64,000 bases of DNA from Pseudomonas arsenicoxydans (GTDB taxonomy: Bacteria; Pseudomonadota; Gammaproteobacteria; Pseudomonadales; Pseudomonadaceae). The translations under genes were made by a program, and so were the position numbers. Under the pieces are notes generated by a model, which was given only the letters and a program-made list of their open reading frames with translations, did not search any database and had not been told where the DNA came from. Shown in pieces: positions 8,739 through 19,519 of this stretch (positions are counted from its first letter, which is position 1; each line of letters starts with the position of its first letter). The stretch is from the NCBI RefSeq assembly GCF_006438915.1, contig NZ_RCZE01000003.1, positions 129,070-193,069 on the forward strand, read 5' to 3'.

Positions 8739-9095
8739 TTATTTCTTGAGAACCACCAACACATCTTCCAGCTCGGCAATCATCTGCCGAATCATTTGTT
8801 TGTATTGGGTGGTGTCGTCTTTGGCTTCATCGCCGGACAAGCGCAAGCGCGCGCCGCCGATGGTGAACCCTTGATCGTAAAGAAGCGCGCGGATCTGCCG
8901 GATCATCAGCACGTCTTGTCGCTGATAATACCGGCGGTTTCCGCGGCGTTTGACGGGGTTGAGTTGAGGAAACTCCTGCTCCCAATAGCGCAGCACGTGC
9001 GGTTTTACGGCACACAGCTCGCTGACTTCACCGATGGTGAAGTAGCGTTTGCCTGGGATGACGGGGAGCTCGTCGTTATGACTTGGTTCCAGCAT
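8739..9095 (-). CDS. MerR-family transcriptional regulator
   Basis: 118 residues from the ATG at 9095 (MLEPSHNDE). The helix-turn-helix is at about 20-85: [20 protein letters not shown] followed by WEQEF and RRYYQRQDV. It ends in a short coiled tail without the metal-binding cysteines of mercury or copper sensors. The start lies inside the last codons of ihfA, overlapping by 20 bases, so translation is probably coupled. This short MerR protein always follows ihfA in Pseudomonas; its target is unknown to me. Confidence 0.88.
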   Translation of the reverse strand: MLEPSHNDELPVIPGKRYFTIGEVSELCAVKPHVLRYWEQEFPQLNPVKRRGNRRYYQRQDVLMIRQIRALLYDQGFTIGGARLRLSGDEAKDDTTQYKQMIRQMIAELEDVLVVLKK

Positions 9096-9378
9096 AAGCC
9101 TCAACTCGGGCCTTCAACTTCTGCCCTGGACGAAAGGTGACCACACGGCGAGCCGTGATCGGGATTTCTTCCCCCGTTTTCGGATTGCGGCCAGGCCGCT
9201 GGCGTTTGTCCCGAAGGTCGAAATTGCCGAAACCGGACAATTTGACTTGTTCGTTGTCTTCAAGAGCGTGCCTGATTTCTTCAAAAAACAGTTCGACCAA
9301 TTCCTTGGCCTCCCGTTTATTCAGGCCCAGCTCTTCATACAGACGTTCCGCCATCTCAGCTTTCGTCAGAGCCCCCAT
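9076..9378 (-). CDS. ihfA: Integration host factor subunit alpha
   Basis: 100 residues, the normal length. It begins [20 protein letters not shown] and carries the DNA-bending beta-arm with [12 protein letters not shown] and the [14 protein letters not shown]-terminal segment. IHF alpha pairs with IHF beta (encoded elsewhere) to bend DNA at promoters, origins and attachment sites. It starts 3 bp after pheT stops, in the conserved pheST-ihfA operon. Confidence 0.98.
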   Translation of the reverse strand: MGALTKAEMAERLYEELGLNKREAKELVELFFEEIRHALEDNEQVKLSGFGNFDLRDKRQRPGRNPKTGEEIPITARRVVTFRPGQKLKARVEAYAGTKS

Positions 9379-9381
9379 ACG

Positions 9382-11763
9382 TCACTTCCTTAACGTGGCG
9401 TTCAACCTTTGTTCGAGCGAGGTGAGGATATTTTGCGTCGTGGTATTCACCTCATCGTCATTAAGAGTGCGCGATGGATGCTGCCAGGTCAAGCCGACTG
9501 CGAGGCTTTTTCTATCAGGATCAATGCCTTTACCCTGATACACGTCAAATAGCCTGAGGTCCGTCAGCCATTCCCCTGCATTTTCACGGATTACGTCCAG
9601 TACGGCGCTGGCTGCGACGTCTTTTTCGGCGATCAGTGCAAGGTCACGACGCACTTCAGGAAAGCGCGATAACTCCTGGAATTTAGGCATTTTGCCCAAC
9701 GCCACTTCCGCCAGAACCAGCTCGAATACGAAGACCGGACGGTCGAGGCCGAGGGTTTTCGACAATTCGGGGTGAATGGCGCCGACAAAACCGACCAGAC
9801 GGCCTTCACGTTCGATGCGCGCGGTTTGACCCGGGTGCAGCGCTGGGTGTTTGCCCGGCACGAAAATGAACGAGTCCAGCGCGCCAGCGAAGCCCAGCAC
9901 CGCTTCCACGTCAGCCTTGACGTCGAAGAAGTCCACGACATCGCGACCCTGAGCCCAGCCTTCCGGCAGACGACTACCGCACACCACACCGGCCAGCATT
10001 GGCTCTTGCTTCAGGCCTTCGAGTTGACCGACGAAGCGCAGGCCGCTTTCGAAGAGACGGACGCGATCCTGTTGGCGGTTCAGGTTGTGCTGGAGCGCCT
10101 TGACCAGACCAGGCCACAAGGACGAACGCATGGCCGCCATGTCGTTCGAAATCGGGTTGGCCAGCAGCAGCGGCTCCACACCCGGATTAAACAGCTCGAA
10201 TTGTTTCGGATCGATGAAGCTGTAGGTGATCGCTTCCTGGTAACCACGGGCGACCAACAGGCGACGCAGTTCAGGCAGCTCGCTGCGCGCTTCAGCCTTG
10301 GCTTGTGGCGCCAAGCGAGCTTGCGGGTAGCGAACCGGCAGACGGTTGTAACCGTACAGACGGGCCAGCTCTTCGATCAGATCGACTTCCAGGCTGATGT
10401 CGAAGCGGTGGCTTGGCACTTCAACGCGCCACTGCCCTGCCCCATCGGCGGAAACGGTCAGGCCCAAAGCGTTGAGCAGACGCTCGACTTCGGCCGAATC
10501 CATTTCCATGCCCAGCATTTGGGTGATGCGCTGTGCGCGCAACGTCACTGGAGCAATCTTCGGCAGATGCTGTTCGCTGACGGTTTCGATGATCGGGCCG
10601 GCTTCACCGCCAGTGATCTCCAGCAGCAGGCCAGTGGCGCGCTCCATGGCTTCACGGGCCAGTTGCCAGTCCACGCCACGCTCGTAGCGGTGCGAGGCGT
10701 CGGTGTGCAGGCCATAGGAACGGGCCTTGCCAGCGACGGCGATCTGATCGAAGAACGCGCTTTCAAGGAAAACATCGCGAGTGGTCGCAGTGTTCACACC
10801 ACTGTGCTCGCCACCCATGACGCCGGCGATAGCCAGAGCGCGGGTGTGGTCGGCGATCACCAGCGTATCACTACGCAGGGTGACTTCCTGGCCGTCGAGC
10901 AGCACCAGCTTCTCGCCTTCTTCGGCCATGCGCACGCGGATGCCACCGTTGATTTCGGCGAGATCGAAGGCGTGCAGCGGTTGACCCAGTTCCAGCATCA
11001 CGTAGTTGGTGATGTCGACAGCCGCGTCGATGCTGCGCACTTCGGAACGACGCAGGCGCTCAACCATCCACAGCGGCGTAGGCTTGGACAGATCGACGTT
11101 ACGGATCACACGACCCAGGTACCGCGGGCAAGCGGCTGGCGCCAGCACTTCAACCGAACGCACTTCGTCGTGCACGGCTGGAACAGTGGCAACGACCGGG
11201 CGGGTGACGGTGGCGGCGTACAGCGCGCCGACTTCACGGGCCAGACCGGCGAGGGACAGACAGTCGCCGCGGTTCGGGGTCAAGTCGACCTCGATGCTGG
11301 CGTCGTCCAGGCTCAGGTATTCACGAATGTCCTGACCGACCGGCGCATCGACCGGCAACTCCATCAGGCCATCGTTGCCTTCGCCCACTTGCAGCTCGGC
11401 TTGCGAGCACAGCATGCCGTTGGACTCAACGCCACGCAGCTTGGCTTTCTTGATTTTGAAGTCGCCCGGCAGCTCGGCACCGATCATGGCGAACGGGATC
11501 TTCAGGCCCGGACGCACGTTTGGCGCACCGCAGACGACCTGGAAGGTCTCCGAGCCATTGCTGACCTGGCACACACGCAGCTTGTCAGCGTCCGGGTGCT
11601 GCTCGGTGCTCAGCACCTCGCCCACCACTACACCGGTGAATTCGCCGGCGGCCAGCGTAACGCTATCGACCTCAAGACCGGCCATCGACAGACGAGCTAC
11701 CAGCTCGTCGCGACTTACCTGCGGGCTTACCCAGCCACGCAGCCATTGTTCACTGAATTTCAT
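9382..11763 (-). CDS. pheT: Phenylalanyl-tRNA synthetase beta subunit
   Basis: 793 residues, full length. It has the N-terminal tRNA-binding EMAP/OB-type domain (about 40-150, HPDADKLRVCQV), the B3/B4 editing domain, the B5 DNA-binding-like domain and a C-terminal ferredoxin-fold anticodon-binding domain (about 700-793, SRFPEVRRDLAL). Together with PheS it forms the (alpha-beta)2 enzyme that charges tRNA-Phe; the beta subunit edits mischarged Tyr-tRNA. It follows pheS after 26 bases. Confidence 0.98.
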   Translation of the reverse strand: MKFSEQWLRGWVSPQVSRDELVARLSMAGLEVDSVTLAAGEFTGVVVGEVLSTEQHPDADKLRVCQVSNGSETFQVVCGAPNVRPGLKIPFAMIGAELPGDFKIKKAKLRGVESNGMLCSQAELQVGEGNDGLMELPVDAPVGQDIREYLSLDDASIEVDLTPNRGDCLSLAGLAREVGALYAATVTRPVVATVPAVHDEVRSVEVLAPAACPRYLGRVIRNVDLSKPTPLWMVERLRRSEVRSIDAAVDITNYVMLELGQPLHAFDLAEINGGIRVRMAEEGEKLVLLDGQEVTLRSDTLVIADHTRALAIAGVMGGEHSGVNTATTRDVFLESAFFDQIAVAGKARSYGLHTDASHRYERGVDWQLAREAMERATGLLLEITGGEAGPIIETVSEQHLPKIAPVTLRAQRITQMLGMEMDSAEVERLLNALGLTVSADGAGQWRVEVPSHRFDISLEVDLIEELARLYGYNRLPVRYPQARLAPQAKAEARSELPELRRLLVARGYQEAITYSFIDPKQFELFNPGVEPLLLANPISNDMAAMRSSLWPGLVKALQHNLNRQQDRVRLFESGLRFVGQLEGLKQEPMLAGVVCGSRLPEGWAQGRDVVDFFDVKADVEAVLGFAGALDSFIFVPGKHPALHPGQTARIEREGRLVGFVGAIHPELSKTLGLDRPVFVFELVLAEVALGKMPKFQELSRFPEVRRDLALIAEKDVAASAVLDVIRENAGEWLTDLRLFDVYQGKGIDPDRKSLAVGLTWQHPSRTLNDDEVNTTTQNILTSLEQRLNATLRK

Positions 11764-11789
11764 CCTGCTCTCCTAAGAATTCGTTACGA

Positions 11790-12862
<1,073 letters not shown>

Positions 12863-12915
12863 GACGTTTAACACCTGACCCCACAGAGGTGAGGCCAGGT
12901 GACTGTCGGGGGTAC

Positions 12916-13272
12916 TTAAGCCAAGGTGGCTTTAGCTTTCTCGACAATCGCAGCAAACGCCGCTTTTTCGTTCACTGCCAGATCAGCCAGAACCTTACGG
13001 TCGATCTCGATGGACGCTTTTTTCAGGCCGGCGATGAAACGGCTGTAGGACAGACCGTTGATACGTGCACCAGCGTTGATACGAGCGATCCACAGAGCGC
13101 GGAACTGACGTTTTTTCTGACGACGGTCACGGTAGGCGTACTGTCCTGCCTTGATTACCGCTTGCTTGGCAACACGGAATACGCGCGAGCGAGCGCCGTA
13201 GTAGCCTTTAGCAAGTTTCAGAATTTTTTTGTGACGTTTACGGGCAATGACGCCACGCTTTACACGAGCCAT
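12916..13272 (-). CDS. rplT: 50S ribosomal protein L20
   Basis: 118 residues, canonical: starts [19 protein letters not shown], very basic, with [10 protein letters not shown] toward the C-terminus. L20 is needed for early 50S assembly and in many bacteria represses its own operon by binding the leader RNA. It follows rpmI by 27 bases. Confidence 0.99.
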   Translation of the reverse strand: MARVKRGVIARKRHKKILKLAKGYYGARSRVFRVAKQAVIKAGQYAYRDRRQKKRQFRALWIARINAGARINGLSYSRFIAGLKKASIEIDRKVLADLAVNEKAAFAAIVEKAKATLA

Positions 13273-13299
13273 GAGTTACTTCCTCTATTCTTGACTAAA

Positions 13300-13494
13300 T
13301 TAACGAAGGCGCAGCATGCGCTCGACTTTTGCCACGTCACACGGTGCCAGCAAGCTGCTACCGCGCAGTTGACGCTTACGCTTGGTCGACATTTTAGTCA
13401 GGATGTGGCTCTTGAAAGCGTGCTTGTGCTTGATACCGTTAGCAGTTTTCAGAAACCGCTTAGCAGCACCACTTTTAGTTTTCATTTTTGGCAT
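13300..13494 (-). CDS. rpmI: 50S ribosomal protein L35
   Basis: 64 residues, canonical: [20 protein letters not shown] through [12 protein letters not shown]. It sits in infC-rpmI-rplT order, 60 bases after infC, and is likely translated together with L20. Confidence 0.99.
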   Translation of the reverse strand: MPKMKTKSGAAKRFLKTANGIKHKHAFKSHILTKMSTKRKRQLRGSSLLAPCDVAKVERMLRLR

Positions 13495-13554
13495 GTTCGG
13501 ATACTCCGCATTCAGTTGATAAACATAATCAGAAGGCCTGCCGTGCCCTGATGA

Positions 13555-14103
13555 TTACTTCTTCTTTTTCGGGGCGATGACCATGATCAGCTGGCGTCCT
13601 TCCATCTTAGGATGCTGTTCGACCGAACCGTACTCGAGCAAGTCACCTTCAACTCGCTTGAGGAGTTCCATCCCCAGCTCCTGGTGGGCCATCTCACGGC
13701 CGCGGAATCGCAAGGATACCTTGGCCCTGTCCCCATCACTCAGGAAACGTACCAGGTTGCGCAGTTTTACCTGGTAATCCCCTTCCTCCGTCCCTGGACG
13801 AAACTTGATTTCTTTAACCTGGATCTGCTTCTGGTTTTTCTTGGCCGCGGCAACCTGTTTCTTCTTCTCGAAGATCGATTTGCCGTAGTCCATCAGCTTG
13901 CAAACAGGGGGTACTGCATCGGCGGAAATTTCCACCAAATCGAGCTTGGCTTCTTCAGCCTTAAGAAGCGCGTCTTCAATTGACACAATCCCAAGCTGCT
14001 CGCCTTCAGCCCCAATTAACCGAACCTCGCGTGCCGAGATATTCTCGTTGATCGGGGCTTTCGGTGCAGCTCGTTTATCTTGTCTCATTTCACGCTTAAT
14101 AAT
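13555..14103 (-). CDS. infC: Translation initiation factor IF-3, non-ATG start
   Basis: IF-3 binds the 30S subunit and enforces start-codon choice. The body is standard, with N-domain [19 protein letters not shown] and C-domain [21 protein letters not shown]. The first ATG (14088) gives 177 residues, but homologues carry a few more residues (I/IKRE) before MRQDKRA. The frame continues upstream through GAA, CGT, AAG and three ATT codons (14100, 14103, 14106) to a GGAG sequence, so initiation is at an ATT, the hallmark of infC autoregulation. I chose the middle ATT; spacing from GGAG is 5 bases there and 8 at 14100. The GGAG overlaps the thrS stop. Confidence 0.92.
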   Translation of the reverse strand: MIKREMRQDKRAAPKAPINENISAREVRLIGAEGEQLGIVSIEDALLKAEEAKLDLVEISADAVPPVCKLMDYGKSIFEKKKQVAAAKKNQKQIQVKEIKFRPGTEEGDYQVKLRNLVRFLSDGDRAKVSLRFRGREMAHQELGMELLKRVEGDLLEYGSVEQHPKMEGRQLIMVIAPKKKK

Positions 14104-14105
14104 AA

Positions 14106-16028
14106 TTACTCCGAATCTGGGCGACCACGCCGGGAAACCGCTTGCGCGAGAAACTCAGCGAACTGGGCGACGGGCATCGAGCCCAGGTCAGCACCTTCAC
14201 GAGTACGCACAGCGACAGTCTGCATCTCGACTTCCCGATCTCCGATAACCAAGAGATAGGGAACCTTGAGCAAAGTATGCTCGCGGATTTTAAAGCCGAT
14301 CTTTTCATTTCTCAAGTCAGACTTGGCACGAAATCCGCTTTCGTTGAGGGTTTTTTCAACTTCAGCAGCAAAATCGGCTTGTTTATCAGTGATATTCATA
14401 ATCACTGCCTGGGTCGGAGCCAGCCACGCAGGGAATGCACCCTCGTAGTGCTCGATCAGGATCCCGACGAAACGTTCGAAGGAGCCCAGGATCGCCCGGT
14501 GCAACATTACCGGGTGCTTGCGACTGTTATCTTCGGAGACGTATTCGGCTCCCAGACGGACAGGCAGGTTAAAATCGAGCTGAAGGGTACCACACTGCCA
14601 GACGCGGCCAAGGCAATCTTTCAGCGAGAACTCGATCTTAGGACCGTAGAACGCACCTTCGCCCGGCTGCAGATCGTACGGCAGGCCCGCGCTATCAAGG
14701 GCTGCAGCCAATGCTGCTTCGGCGCGATCCCACAATTCGTCAGAACCAACGCGTTTTTCCGGACGAGTGGACAGTTTCATCTCGACGTCTTTGAAGCCGA
14801 AATCGGCATAAACGTCCATGGTCAGTTTGATGAACGCTGCGGATTCAGCCTGCATCTGCTCTTCAGTGCAGAAGATGTGGGCGTCATCCTGAGTGAACGC
14901 ACGCACACGCATGATGCCGTGCAGCGCACCCGATGGCTCGTTACGGTGGCAAGCACCGAATTCGGCCAGACGCATCGGCAACTCGCGGTAGCTTTTCAGG
15001 CCCTGATTGAACACTTGCACGTGGCAAGGGCAGTTCATTGGCTTGATGGCGTAGTCGCGGTTTTCCGACTGAGTGGTGAACATGTTGTCGGCGTAGTTGG
15101 CCCAGTGCCCGGATTTCTCCCACAGGCTGCGGTCAACCACTTGCGGGGTCTTGATCTCGAGGTAGCCGTTGTCGCGCTGAACCTTGCGCATGTACTGCTC
15201 GAGCACCTGGTACAAAGTCCAGCCGTTCGGGTGCCAGAACACCATGCCCGGCGACTCTTCCTGAGTGTGAAACAGGCCCAGGCGCTTGCCGATCTTGCGG
15301 TGATCGCGCTTTTCAGCTTCTTCGATGCGCTGGATGTAAGCCGCCAGCTGTTTCTTGTCTGCCCATGCAGTGCCGTAAACGCGCTGCAATTGCTCGTTTT
15401 TGGCATCGCCACGCCAGTAGGCGCCGGACAGCTTGGTCAGCTTGAAGGATTTCAGGAAACGCGTATTCGGCACGTGCGGGCCGCGGCACATGTCGACGTA
15501 TTCTTCGTGATAGTACAGGCCCATGGCCTGTTCGTTCGGCATGTCCTCGACCAGGCGCAGCTTGTAGTCTTCGCCACGGGCCTTGAACACCTCAATCACT
15601 TCGGCGCGCGGAGTGACTTTCTTGATCACGTCGTAATCTTTCTCGATCAGCTGCTGCATGCGCTGTTCGATGGCGGCCAGGTCGTCCGGAGTAAAAGGAC
15701 GCTCGAAGGCGATGTCGTAATAAAAGCCTTCGTCAATGACCGGCCCGATCACCATTTTGGCAGTCGGGTACAACTGCTTGACCGCGTGGCCAACCAGGTG
15801 GGCGCAAGAGTGGCGAATGATCTCCAGCCCGTCTTCATCCTTTGGCGTAATGATTTGCAGCGTGGAATCGCTGTCGATGATGTCGCTGGCGTCAACCAGC
15901 TTGCCATTGACCTTGCCGGCCACGGTGGCCTTGGCCAAGCCAGCACCAATGGATGCGGCGACCTCGGCTACGGAAACCGGGTGATCGAATGAACGTTGAC
16001 TGCCGTCGGGAAGAGTAATAGTTGGCAT
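14106..16028 (-). CDS. thrS: Threonyl-tRNA synthetase
   Basis: 640 residues from the ATG at 16028 ([14 protein letters not shown]), which has GGAGAGGAGG upstream; a longer frame exists but lacks this context. It has the TGS domain (1-61), the editing domain with [16 protein letters not shown] (about 70-220), the class II core with GCRGPH-like [10 protein letters not shown] and [12 protein letters not shown] zinc/active-site segments, and a C-terminal anticodon-binding domain. It charges tRNA-Thr and edits Ser. Its stop abuts the infC start region, so the two genes are cotranscribed. Confidence 0.98.
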   Translation of the reverse strand: MPTITLPDGSQRSFDHPVSVAEVAASIGAGLAKATVAGKVNGKLVDASDIIDSDSTLQIITPKDEDGLEIIRHSCAHLVGHAVKQLYPTAKMVIGPVIDEGFYYDIAFERPFTPDDLAAIEQRMQQLIEKDYDVIKKVTPRAEVIEVFKARGEDYKLRLVEDMPNEQAMGLYYHEEYVDMCRGPHVPNTRFLKSFKLTKLSGAYWRGDAKNEQLQRVYGTAWADKKQLAAYIQRIEEAEKRDHRKIGKRLGLFHTQEESPGMVFWHPNGWTLYQVLEQYMRKVQRDNGYLEIKTPQVVDRSLWEKSGHWANYADNMFTTQSENRDYAIKPMNCPCHVQVFNQGLKSYRELPMRLAEFGACHRNEPSGALHGIMRVRAFTQDDAHIFCTEEQMQAESAAFIKLTMDVYADFGFKDVEMKLSTRPEKRVGSDELWDRAEAALAAALDSAGLPYDLQPGEGAFYGPKIEFSLKDCLGRVWQCGTLQLDFNLPVRLGAEYVSEDNSRKHPVMLHRAILGSFERFVGILIEHYEGAFPAWLAPTQAVIMNITDKQADFAAEVEKTLNESGFRAKSDLRNEKIGFKIREHTLLKVPYLLVIGDREVEMQTVAVRTREGADLGSMPVAQFAEFLAQAVSRRGRPDSE

Positions 16029-16402
16029 GGCGCCTCCTCTCCTAGTGGTGACCCCTACCAAAGGTCACGTGGGTTGGGATGAGCCAGTACAAGATCCGAT
16101 CCAGGCCATTCAATGACGAACGCCTGCCTTACAGCGGCAGGAGCCTTGCGGCCAACCGGAAAACCGAACCAGAGTGACTGGGATTCAAATCAGGGTTATT
16201 CGCGCAGTAGCCGCCACCGGGACTGAAGGTCATCCGGAGCTTGCAAACGCTCGAGCGAGGCATGCTAGCACAGATGAACGGTCATCGACGCAAGCAGACT
16301 TTGCGCGGGGGCAAATCGGCCATTTTTATGCCAGAGTGCTGAACTTGAACACCGCGTTGCCCCTCAAACTAGAAGTCATTGACCCACAAGGAGCATCCCA
16401 GC

Positions 16403-16705
16403 ATGCGTCAGAACCGTTTGTTCGCCATAGTCGCCCCTATCGTTCTACTGCTGCCATTGGCCGCCCATGCCGATTGGCCAAAGGGTGAGCGCGAGAAATA
16501 CATGGCGCAATGCGTTCCCGCGGCGGCACAGAAGATTGGCGAAGCGAAGGCAAAAGCCGTGTGTGGTTGCGGCGCCGATCAGCTCAAATCATATCCTGCC
16601 AAAGACCTTCAGGCATTGATGAACGGCACTGCGAGTCCAGAGCTTGGGAATCAGGCGATGCAGAAAATTGCCACTTGCAGGGTGGATACCGGCGCGCAGA
16701 AATAA
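16403..16705 (+). CDS. Small exported protein of unknown function
   Basis: 100 residues from the ATG at 16403, which has AAGGAG ten bases upstream. The signal peptide (MRQNRLFAIVAPIVLLLPLA, cleaved after AAHA) leaves a mature protein of about 77 residues with cysteines in QCVPAAA, VCGCGADQL and TCRVD that could form two disulfides in the periplasm. I do not recognise a named family. It stands alone between thrS (divergent) and the cold-shock gene. Confidence 0.75.
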   Translation: MRQNRLFAIVAPIVLLLPLAAHADWPKGEREKYMAQCVPAAAQKIGEAKAKAVCGCGADQLKSYPAKDLQALMNGTASPELGNQAMQKIATCRVDTGAQK

Positions 16706-16813
16706 GCTACTCGCATTGATTTTTTCACCTGTAATAACCGAAAAAATAGCCAAAACGTCGGTTTCTCAGACATTTTTTGAAGGTTTTACAGCTTTTTTTT
16801 AGTCTTTACTTTT

Positions 16814-16846
16814 GGCTGAAAGCCTTTTAAATCGGGGCTTTCAGCC
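16814..16846. terminator. Perfect inverted repeat upstream of csp gene
   Basis: GGCTGAAAGCC and GGCTTTCAGCC form an 11-bp perfect stem with an 11-base loop. A run of eight T residues lies on the left flank, so it would act as a terminator mainly for minus-strand transcription, or as a structured element upstream of the cold-shock gene. Confidence 0.45.
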
Positions 16847-16996
16847 GCTTGAAGCAGCAAAGAACGCTCAACAGCAAGGCAAACAGCACGTCCGGGGGGC
16901 TCCCAAAGCGAACATTTCGACTATGATACTCCGGTGTGCCCAGTTGGCCTGAGCAGCACAGCACTACTGAAAATATATGTTTCTTGGAGATACACC

Positions 16997-17209
16997 ATGT
17001 CTAATCGCCAAACCGGCACCGTTAAATGGTTCAACGATGAAAAAGGCTTCGGCTTCATCACTCCTCAAGGTGGCGGTGACGACCTGTTCGTACACTTCAA
17101 AGCTATCGAAAGCGACGGTTTCAAAAGCCTGAAAGAAGGCCAAACCGTTTCCTTCGTGGCTGAGAAAGGCCAAAAGGGTATGCAAGCTGCACAAGTTCGC
17201 CCAGAGTAA
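16997..17209 (+). CDS. Cold-shock domain protein
   Basis: 70 residues from the ATG at 16997, with TTGGAG upstream. Single cold-shock domain with RNP1 (KGFGFITP) and RNP2 (DLFVHF) motifs; [16 protein letters not shown] is the family signature. Such proteins bind single-stranded RNA and DNA and act as RNA chaperones. About 290 bases separate it from the previous gene, room for the long structured leader usual for csp genes. A terminator follows at once. Confidence 0.96.
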   Translation: MSNRQTGTVKWFNDEKGFGFITPQGGGDDLFVHFKAIESDGFKSLKEGQTVSFVAEKGQKGMQAAQVRPE

Positions 17210-17223
17210 GTTTCTGGCGCACT

Positions 17224-17256
17224 AAAAAAACCCCGTCCATGTGGCGGGGTTTTTTA
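17224..17256 (+). terminator. Terminator of cold-shock gene
   Basis: CCCCG...CGGGG stem flanked by A7 and T6 runs, located 15 bases after the csp stop. The symmetry lets it also end the convergent lipoprotein gene. Confidence 0.85.
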
Positions 17257-17281
17257 TGGGCGAAACAAAAGCCTGGTGCGA

Positions 17282-17602
17282 TCAGCCGCAGTTGACGCGA
17301 GTGACCACCCGATTGGCATCGGTGTTCAGGTTCAGGCGATCAGAGCGGTACTCCAGGGTCACCATGTCGTTGGGCGAAAGGAACCGTGCGTTCTGTGCAC
17401 CTGCGCGAGTGCGCGCCTGCTCCAGCAGTTCGGGCGAAGCCGCTTTGCCAACGGTGAATTCCGCAGCCTTTGCCTCGCAGCGGCTATGTCCCGTGTCAGT
17501 CGTCGTTACAGGGTCAGTTGCCGACTCGGATGACGTACTGCTGCAACCTGCCAGCAGAGTGACGACAAATAAACTACCCAATGACGCGAGCTTCCAAGGC
17601 AT
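17282..17602 (-). CDS. I78-family peptidase inhibitor lipoprotein
   Basis: 106 residues with a lipoprotein signal peptide (LASLGSLFVVTLLAGC, lipobox LAGC, Cys20). The mature part fits the peptidase inhibitor I78 family: VGKAASPELLEQARTRAGA, a charged middle and a C-terminal RLNLNTDANRVVTRVNCG with a disulfide-type Cys pair (RCEA and VNCG). Family members inhibit serine proteases. It is likely tethered in the periplasm. Single gene, convergent with csp. Confidence 0.85.
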   Translation of the reverse strand: MPWKLASLGSLFVVTLLAGCSSTSSESATDPVTTTDTGHSRCEAKAAEFTVGKAASPELLEQARTRAGAQNARFLSPNDMVTLEYRSDRLNLNTDANRVVTRVNCG

Positions 17603-17766
17603 GAAGCCTCCTTTTCAATAGTTAAGCAGAGATCGTGCGACCGCCATTTCGGCGATAGGTTTCAAGGTGAATGCCCTCACCCGGCCCTCGATTCGCACAA
17701 GCGCCGAGTTTGCCTGAGCATCGCCCTGCCGCTTAGCACTCAATCGTGACTGAATATGAACAGCGC

Positions 17767-18072
17767 TCAATAAACGTCGATGTAGTCGTACGGCGGGTTC
17801 GGCCAGTTCTCTTTCAACGCGTTGAAAATCTGCATGACCCAGACTTCGTCACTGGCCGCGACCAATCCTACATAGCCCGAGCCCTTGGCCCACGTCTCCA
17901 GCCGAAATCGCAGCCCTCCAATGTCAGTGCCGCCCACGACACCCGAAGAGATGTAGGCGATGCCGCTTTGGGTGACCCGCAATTGAGTGTGCTCATCGTC
18001 ACTGGCGGAGGCCAATAGCTGGCGCACCGCCTCAAGGGTCAAACCGTCAGGGGTGTTCAAATCGATCTGCAC
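17767..18072 (-). CDS. Conserved hypothetical protein, cytoplasmic
   Basis: 101 residues beginning MQIDLNTPDGLTLEAVRQLL. No signal or membrane segment. The middle repeats Gly-rich turns (SSGVVGGTDIGGL) and the C-terminus is aromatic and acidic (NPPYDYIDVY). I do not recognise a family with a known role. Codon use matches core genes. The start ATG at 18072 is the only one fitting the conserved-looking N-terminus. Confidence 0.7.
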   Translation of the reverse strand: MQIDLNTPDGLTLEAVRQLLASASDDEHTQLRVTQSGIAYISSGVVGGTDIGGLRFRLETWAKGSGYVGLVAASDEVWVMQIFNALKENWPNPPYDYIDVY

Positions 18073-18204
18073 AGCGCGGTCCTTGAAAATTCGTCAAAGA
18101 CCAAGTGTCGCATAGCCCTTCTCCCATGCCTAAGTCGGAGTGCCAAACGCCGCGCAAAATGGTTAACTCGACACTCAGACTTTCCCGACTTCACGAGCGC
18201 CATC

Positions 18205-18417
18205 ATGACCACCGTAAGCATCGACGCCGATATCAAAGCCAAATGGCAGGACGGGCACAGTTCTTACAGCCCAAGCAGTACGGAGGAGCTCGCCATTATC
18301 GGTATCGATCTATTGGTCCGGGACCTTGGAACCGAGGCTGCCCAGTCGTTCATCGAGCAGATCTTCGAAAAACACCTGGCGGACCAAAAAGCCACCGTAG
18401 AGGCAGGACGGGGGTAA
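18205..18417 (+). CDS. Small hypothetical protein (70 aa)
   Basis: 70 residues: MTTVSIDADIKAKWQDGHSS, then a helix-rich acidic part (ELAIIGIDLLVRDLGTEAAQ). Soluble, no motif recognised. The Shine-Dalgarno is weak. A shared terminator follows directly, supporting a real transcription unit convergent with the ribose operon. Confidence 0.6.
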   Translation: MTTVSIDADIKAKWQDGHSSYSPSSTEELAIIGIDLLVRDLGTEAAQSFIEQIFEKHLADQKATVEAGRG

Positions 18418-18447
18418 AACCCGCAGGCTGGCACCTGCGGGCTTGAA
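18415..18447. terminator. Bidirectional terminator
   Basis: AAACCCGCAGG...CCTGCGGGCTT stem between the convergent 70-residue gene and the end of the ribose/nucleoside operon. Confidence 0.75.
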
Positions 18448-18449
18448 AC

Positions 18450-19478
18450 TTACTTCAAACGAGCCAGACGCTGCGTCAGCAAGTCGAAGAAGCCCTGGGC
18501 ATCGCCACTTTCAACCCAGAACGCATTCTTCGGCGCCTTCAGGCCGTCATACCAGTCGACGATGGTTTGACCGAAGGTCGGGCCTTCGCGGCTATCAACG
18601 ACCACGTTGACCGAGCGACCGGTAAACAGCTCAGGCTTGAGCAGGTAGGCGATGACGGTAGCGTCATGCACCGGGCCACCTGTAAGACCGTAGTGCTCCA
18701 TGTCATCCTTGATGTATGCATCAAGAATGTTGCTCACCAGCTTGCTGGCGTTGTTGTTGATCGCCGCGATCTGCTTCAGGCGAGATTCGCTGGTGAGGAT
18801 CTTATGGGTCACGTCCAGTGGTAGATAAGTCAGCTTAACGCCACTTTTCAACACAATTTCGGCGGCCTGCGGATCGGCGAACAGGTTGAACTCCGCGACC
18901 GGTGTAATGTTGCCACCGTTGAAGTGCGCACCGCCCATGATCACCACTTCCTTGATGCCCTGAACGATTTCAGGCTCCTGGATCAGCGCCAACGCCAGGT
19001 TGGTCTGCGGGCCGAGCATGGCGATGGTGATACTGTGGGGCTTGGCCGTTTTCAAGGTGTCGATCAGGTAATTGACCGCACTGCCTTCAGCCAGGCCCTT
19101 CTTGGGCTCGTGCACGGTGACGCCTGACAGACCTTCCTTGCCATGAATGTTCTCGGCATAGATCGGCGTGCGCATCAGCGGCTTCGGCGCACCGGCATAA
19201 ACCGGCACGTCTTCGCGCCCTGCCCACTCCCGGGCCAGTCGCGCATTACGCGATGTCTTCTCCAGGCGCACGTTGCCGGCCACGGTGGTCAGTGCACGAA
19301 TGCTCAGCTCTTCGGGCGATGCCAAGGCAAACAGCAAAGCAACCACGTCGTCGGTCCCCGGATCGGTATCGATGATCAAGTCGATCTTTTCCGCCGCCTG
19401 GGCGCTCGTTGCAGTAATCAGGGACAAAAGCAGCAGACTCCGAAGCAGATGGTGCAGTTTCATAGCATAGCGGGGCAT
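18450..19478 (-). CDS. Exported nucleoside hydrolase, last gene of ribose operon
   Basis: 342 residues from the ATG at 19478, preceded by AAGGAG; longer frames lack this site. Signal peptide MPRYAMKLHHLLRSLLLLSL with cleavage near AQAAE. The mature enzyme has the nucleoside hydrolase calcium site DTDPGTDDVVALLFAL and the later substrate region GGPVHDATVIAYLL. It would split ribonucleosides into base and ribose in the periplasm, and the ribose would be taken up by RbsABC encoded upstream in the same operon. Cytoplasmic nucleoside hydrolases usually lack a signal peptide, so the export is notable. Confidence 0.92.
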   Translation of the reverse strand: MPRYAMKLHHLLRSLLLLSLITATSAQAAEKIDLIIDTDPGTDDVVALLFALASPEELSIRALTTVAGNVRLEKTSRNARLAREWAGREDVPVYAGAPKPLMRTPIYAENIHGKEGLSGVTVHEPKKGLAEGSAVNYLIDTLKTAKPHSITIAMLGPQTNLALALIQEPEIVQGIKEVVIMGGAHFNGGNITPVAEFNLFADPQAAEIVLKSGVKLTYLPLDVTHKILTSESRLKQIAAINNNASKLVSNILDAYIKDDMEHYGLTGGPVHDATVIAYLLKPELFTGRSVNVVVDSREGPTFGQTIVDWYDGLKAPKNAFWVESGDAQGFFDLLTQRLARLK

Positions 19479-19519
19479 ATCGCACTCCTTGTGCGCGGGA
19501 AAAACTAATGTGTACAGCG

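Noticed and set aside
16174..16488. 104-codon plus-strand frame before the small exported protein
   Set aside because: Overlaps the real signal-peptide gene in another frame and lies partly in the thrS upstream region.
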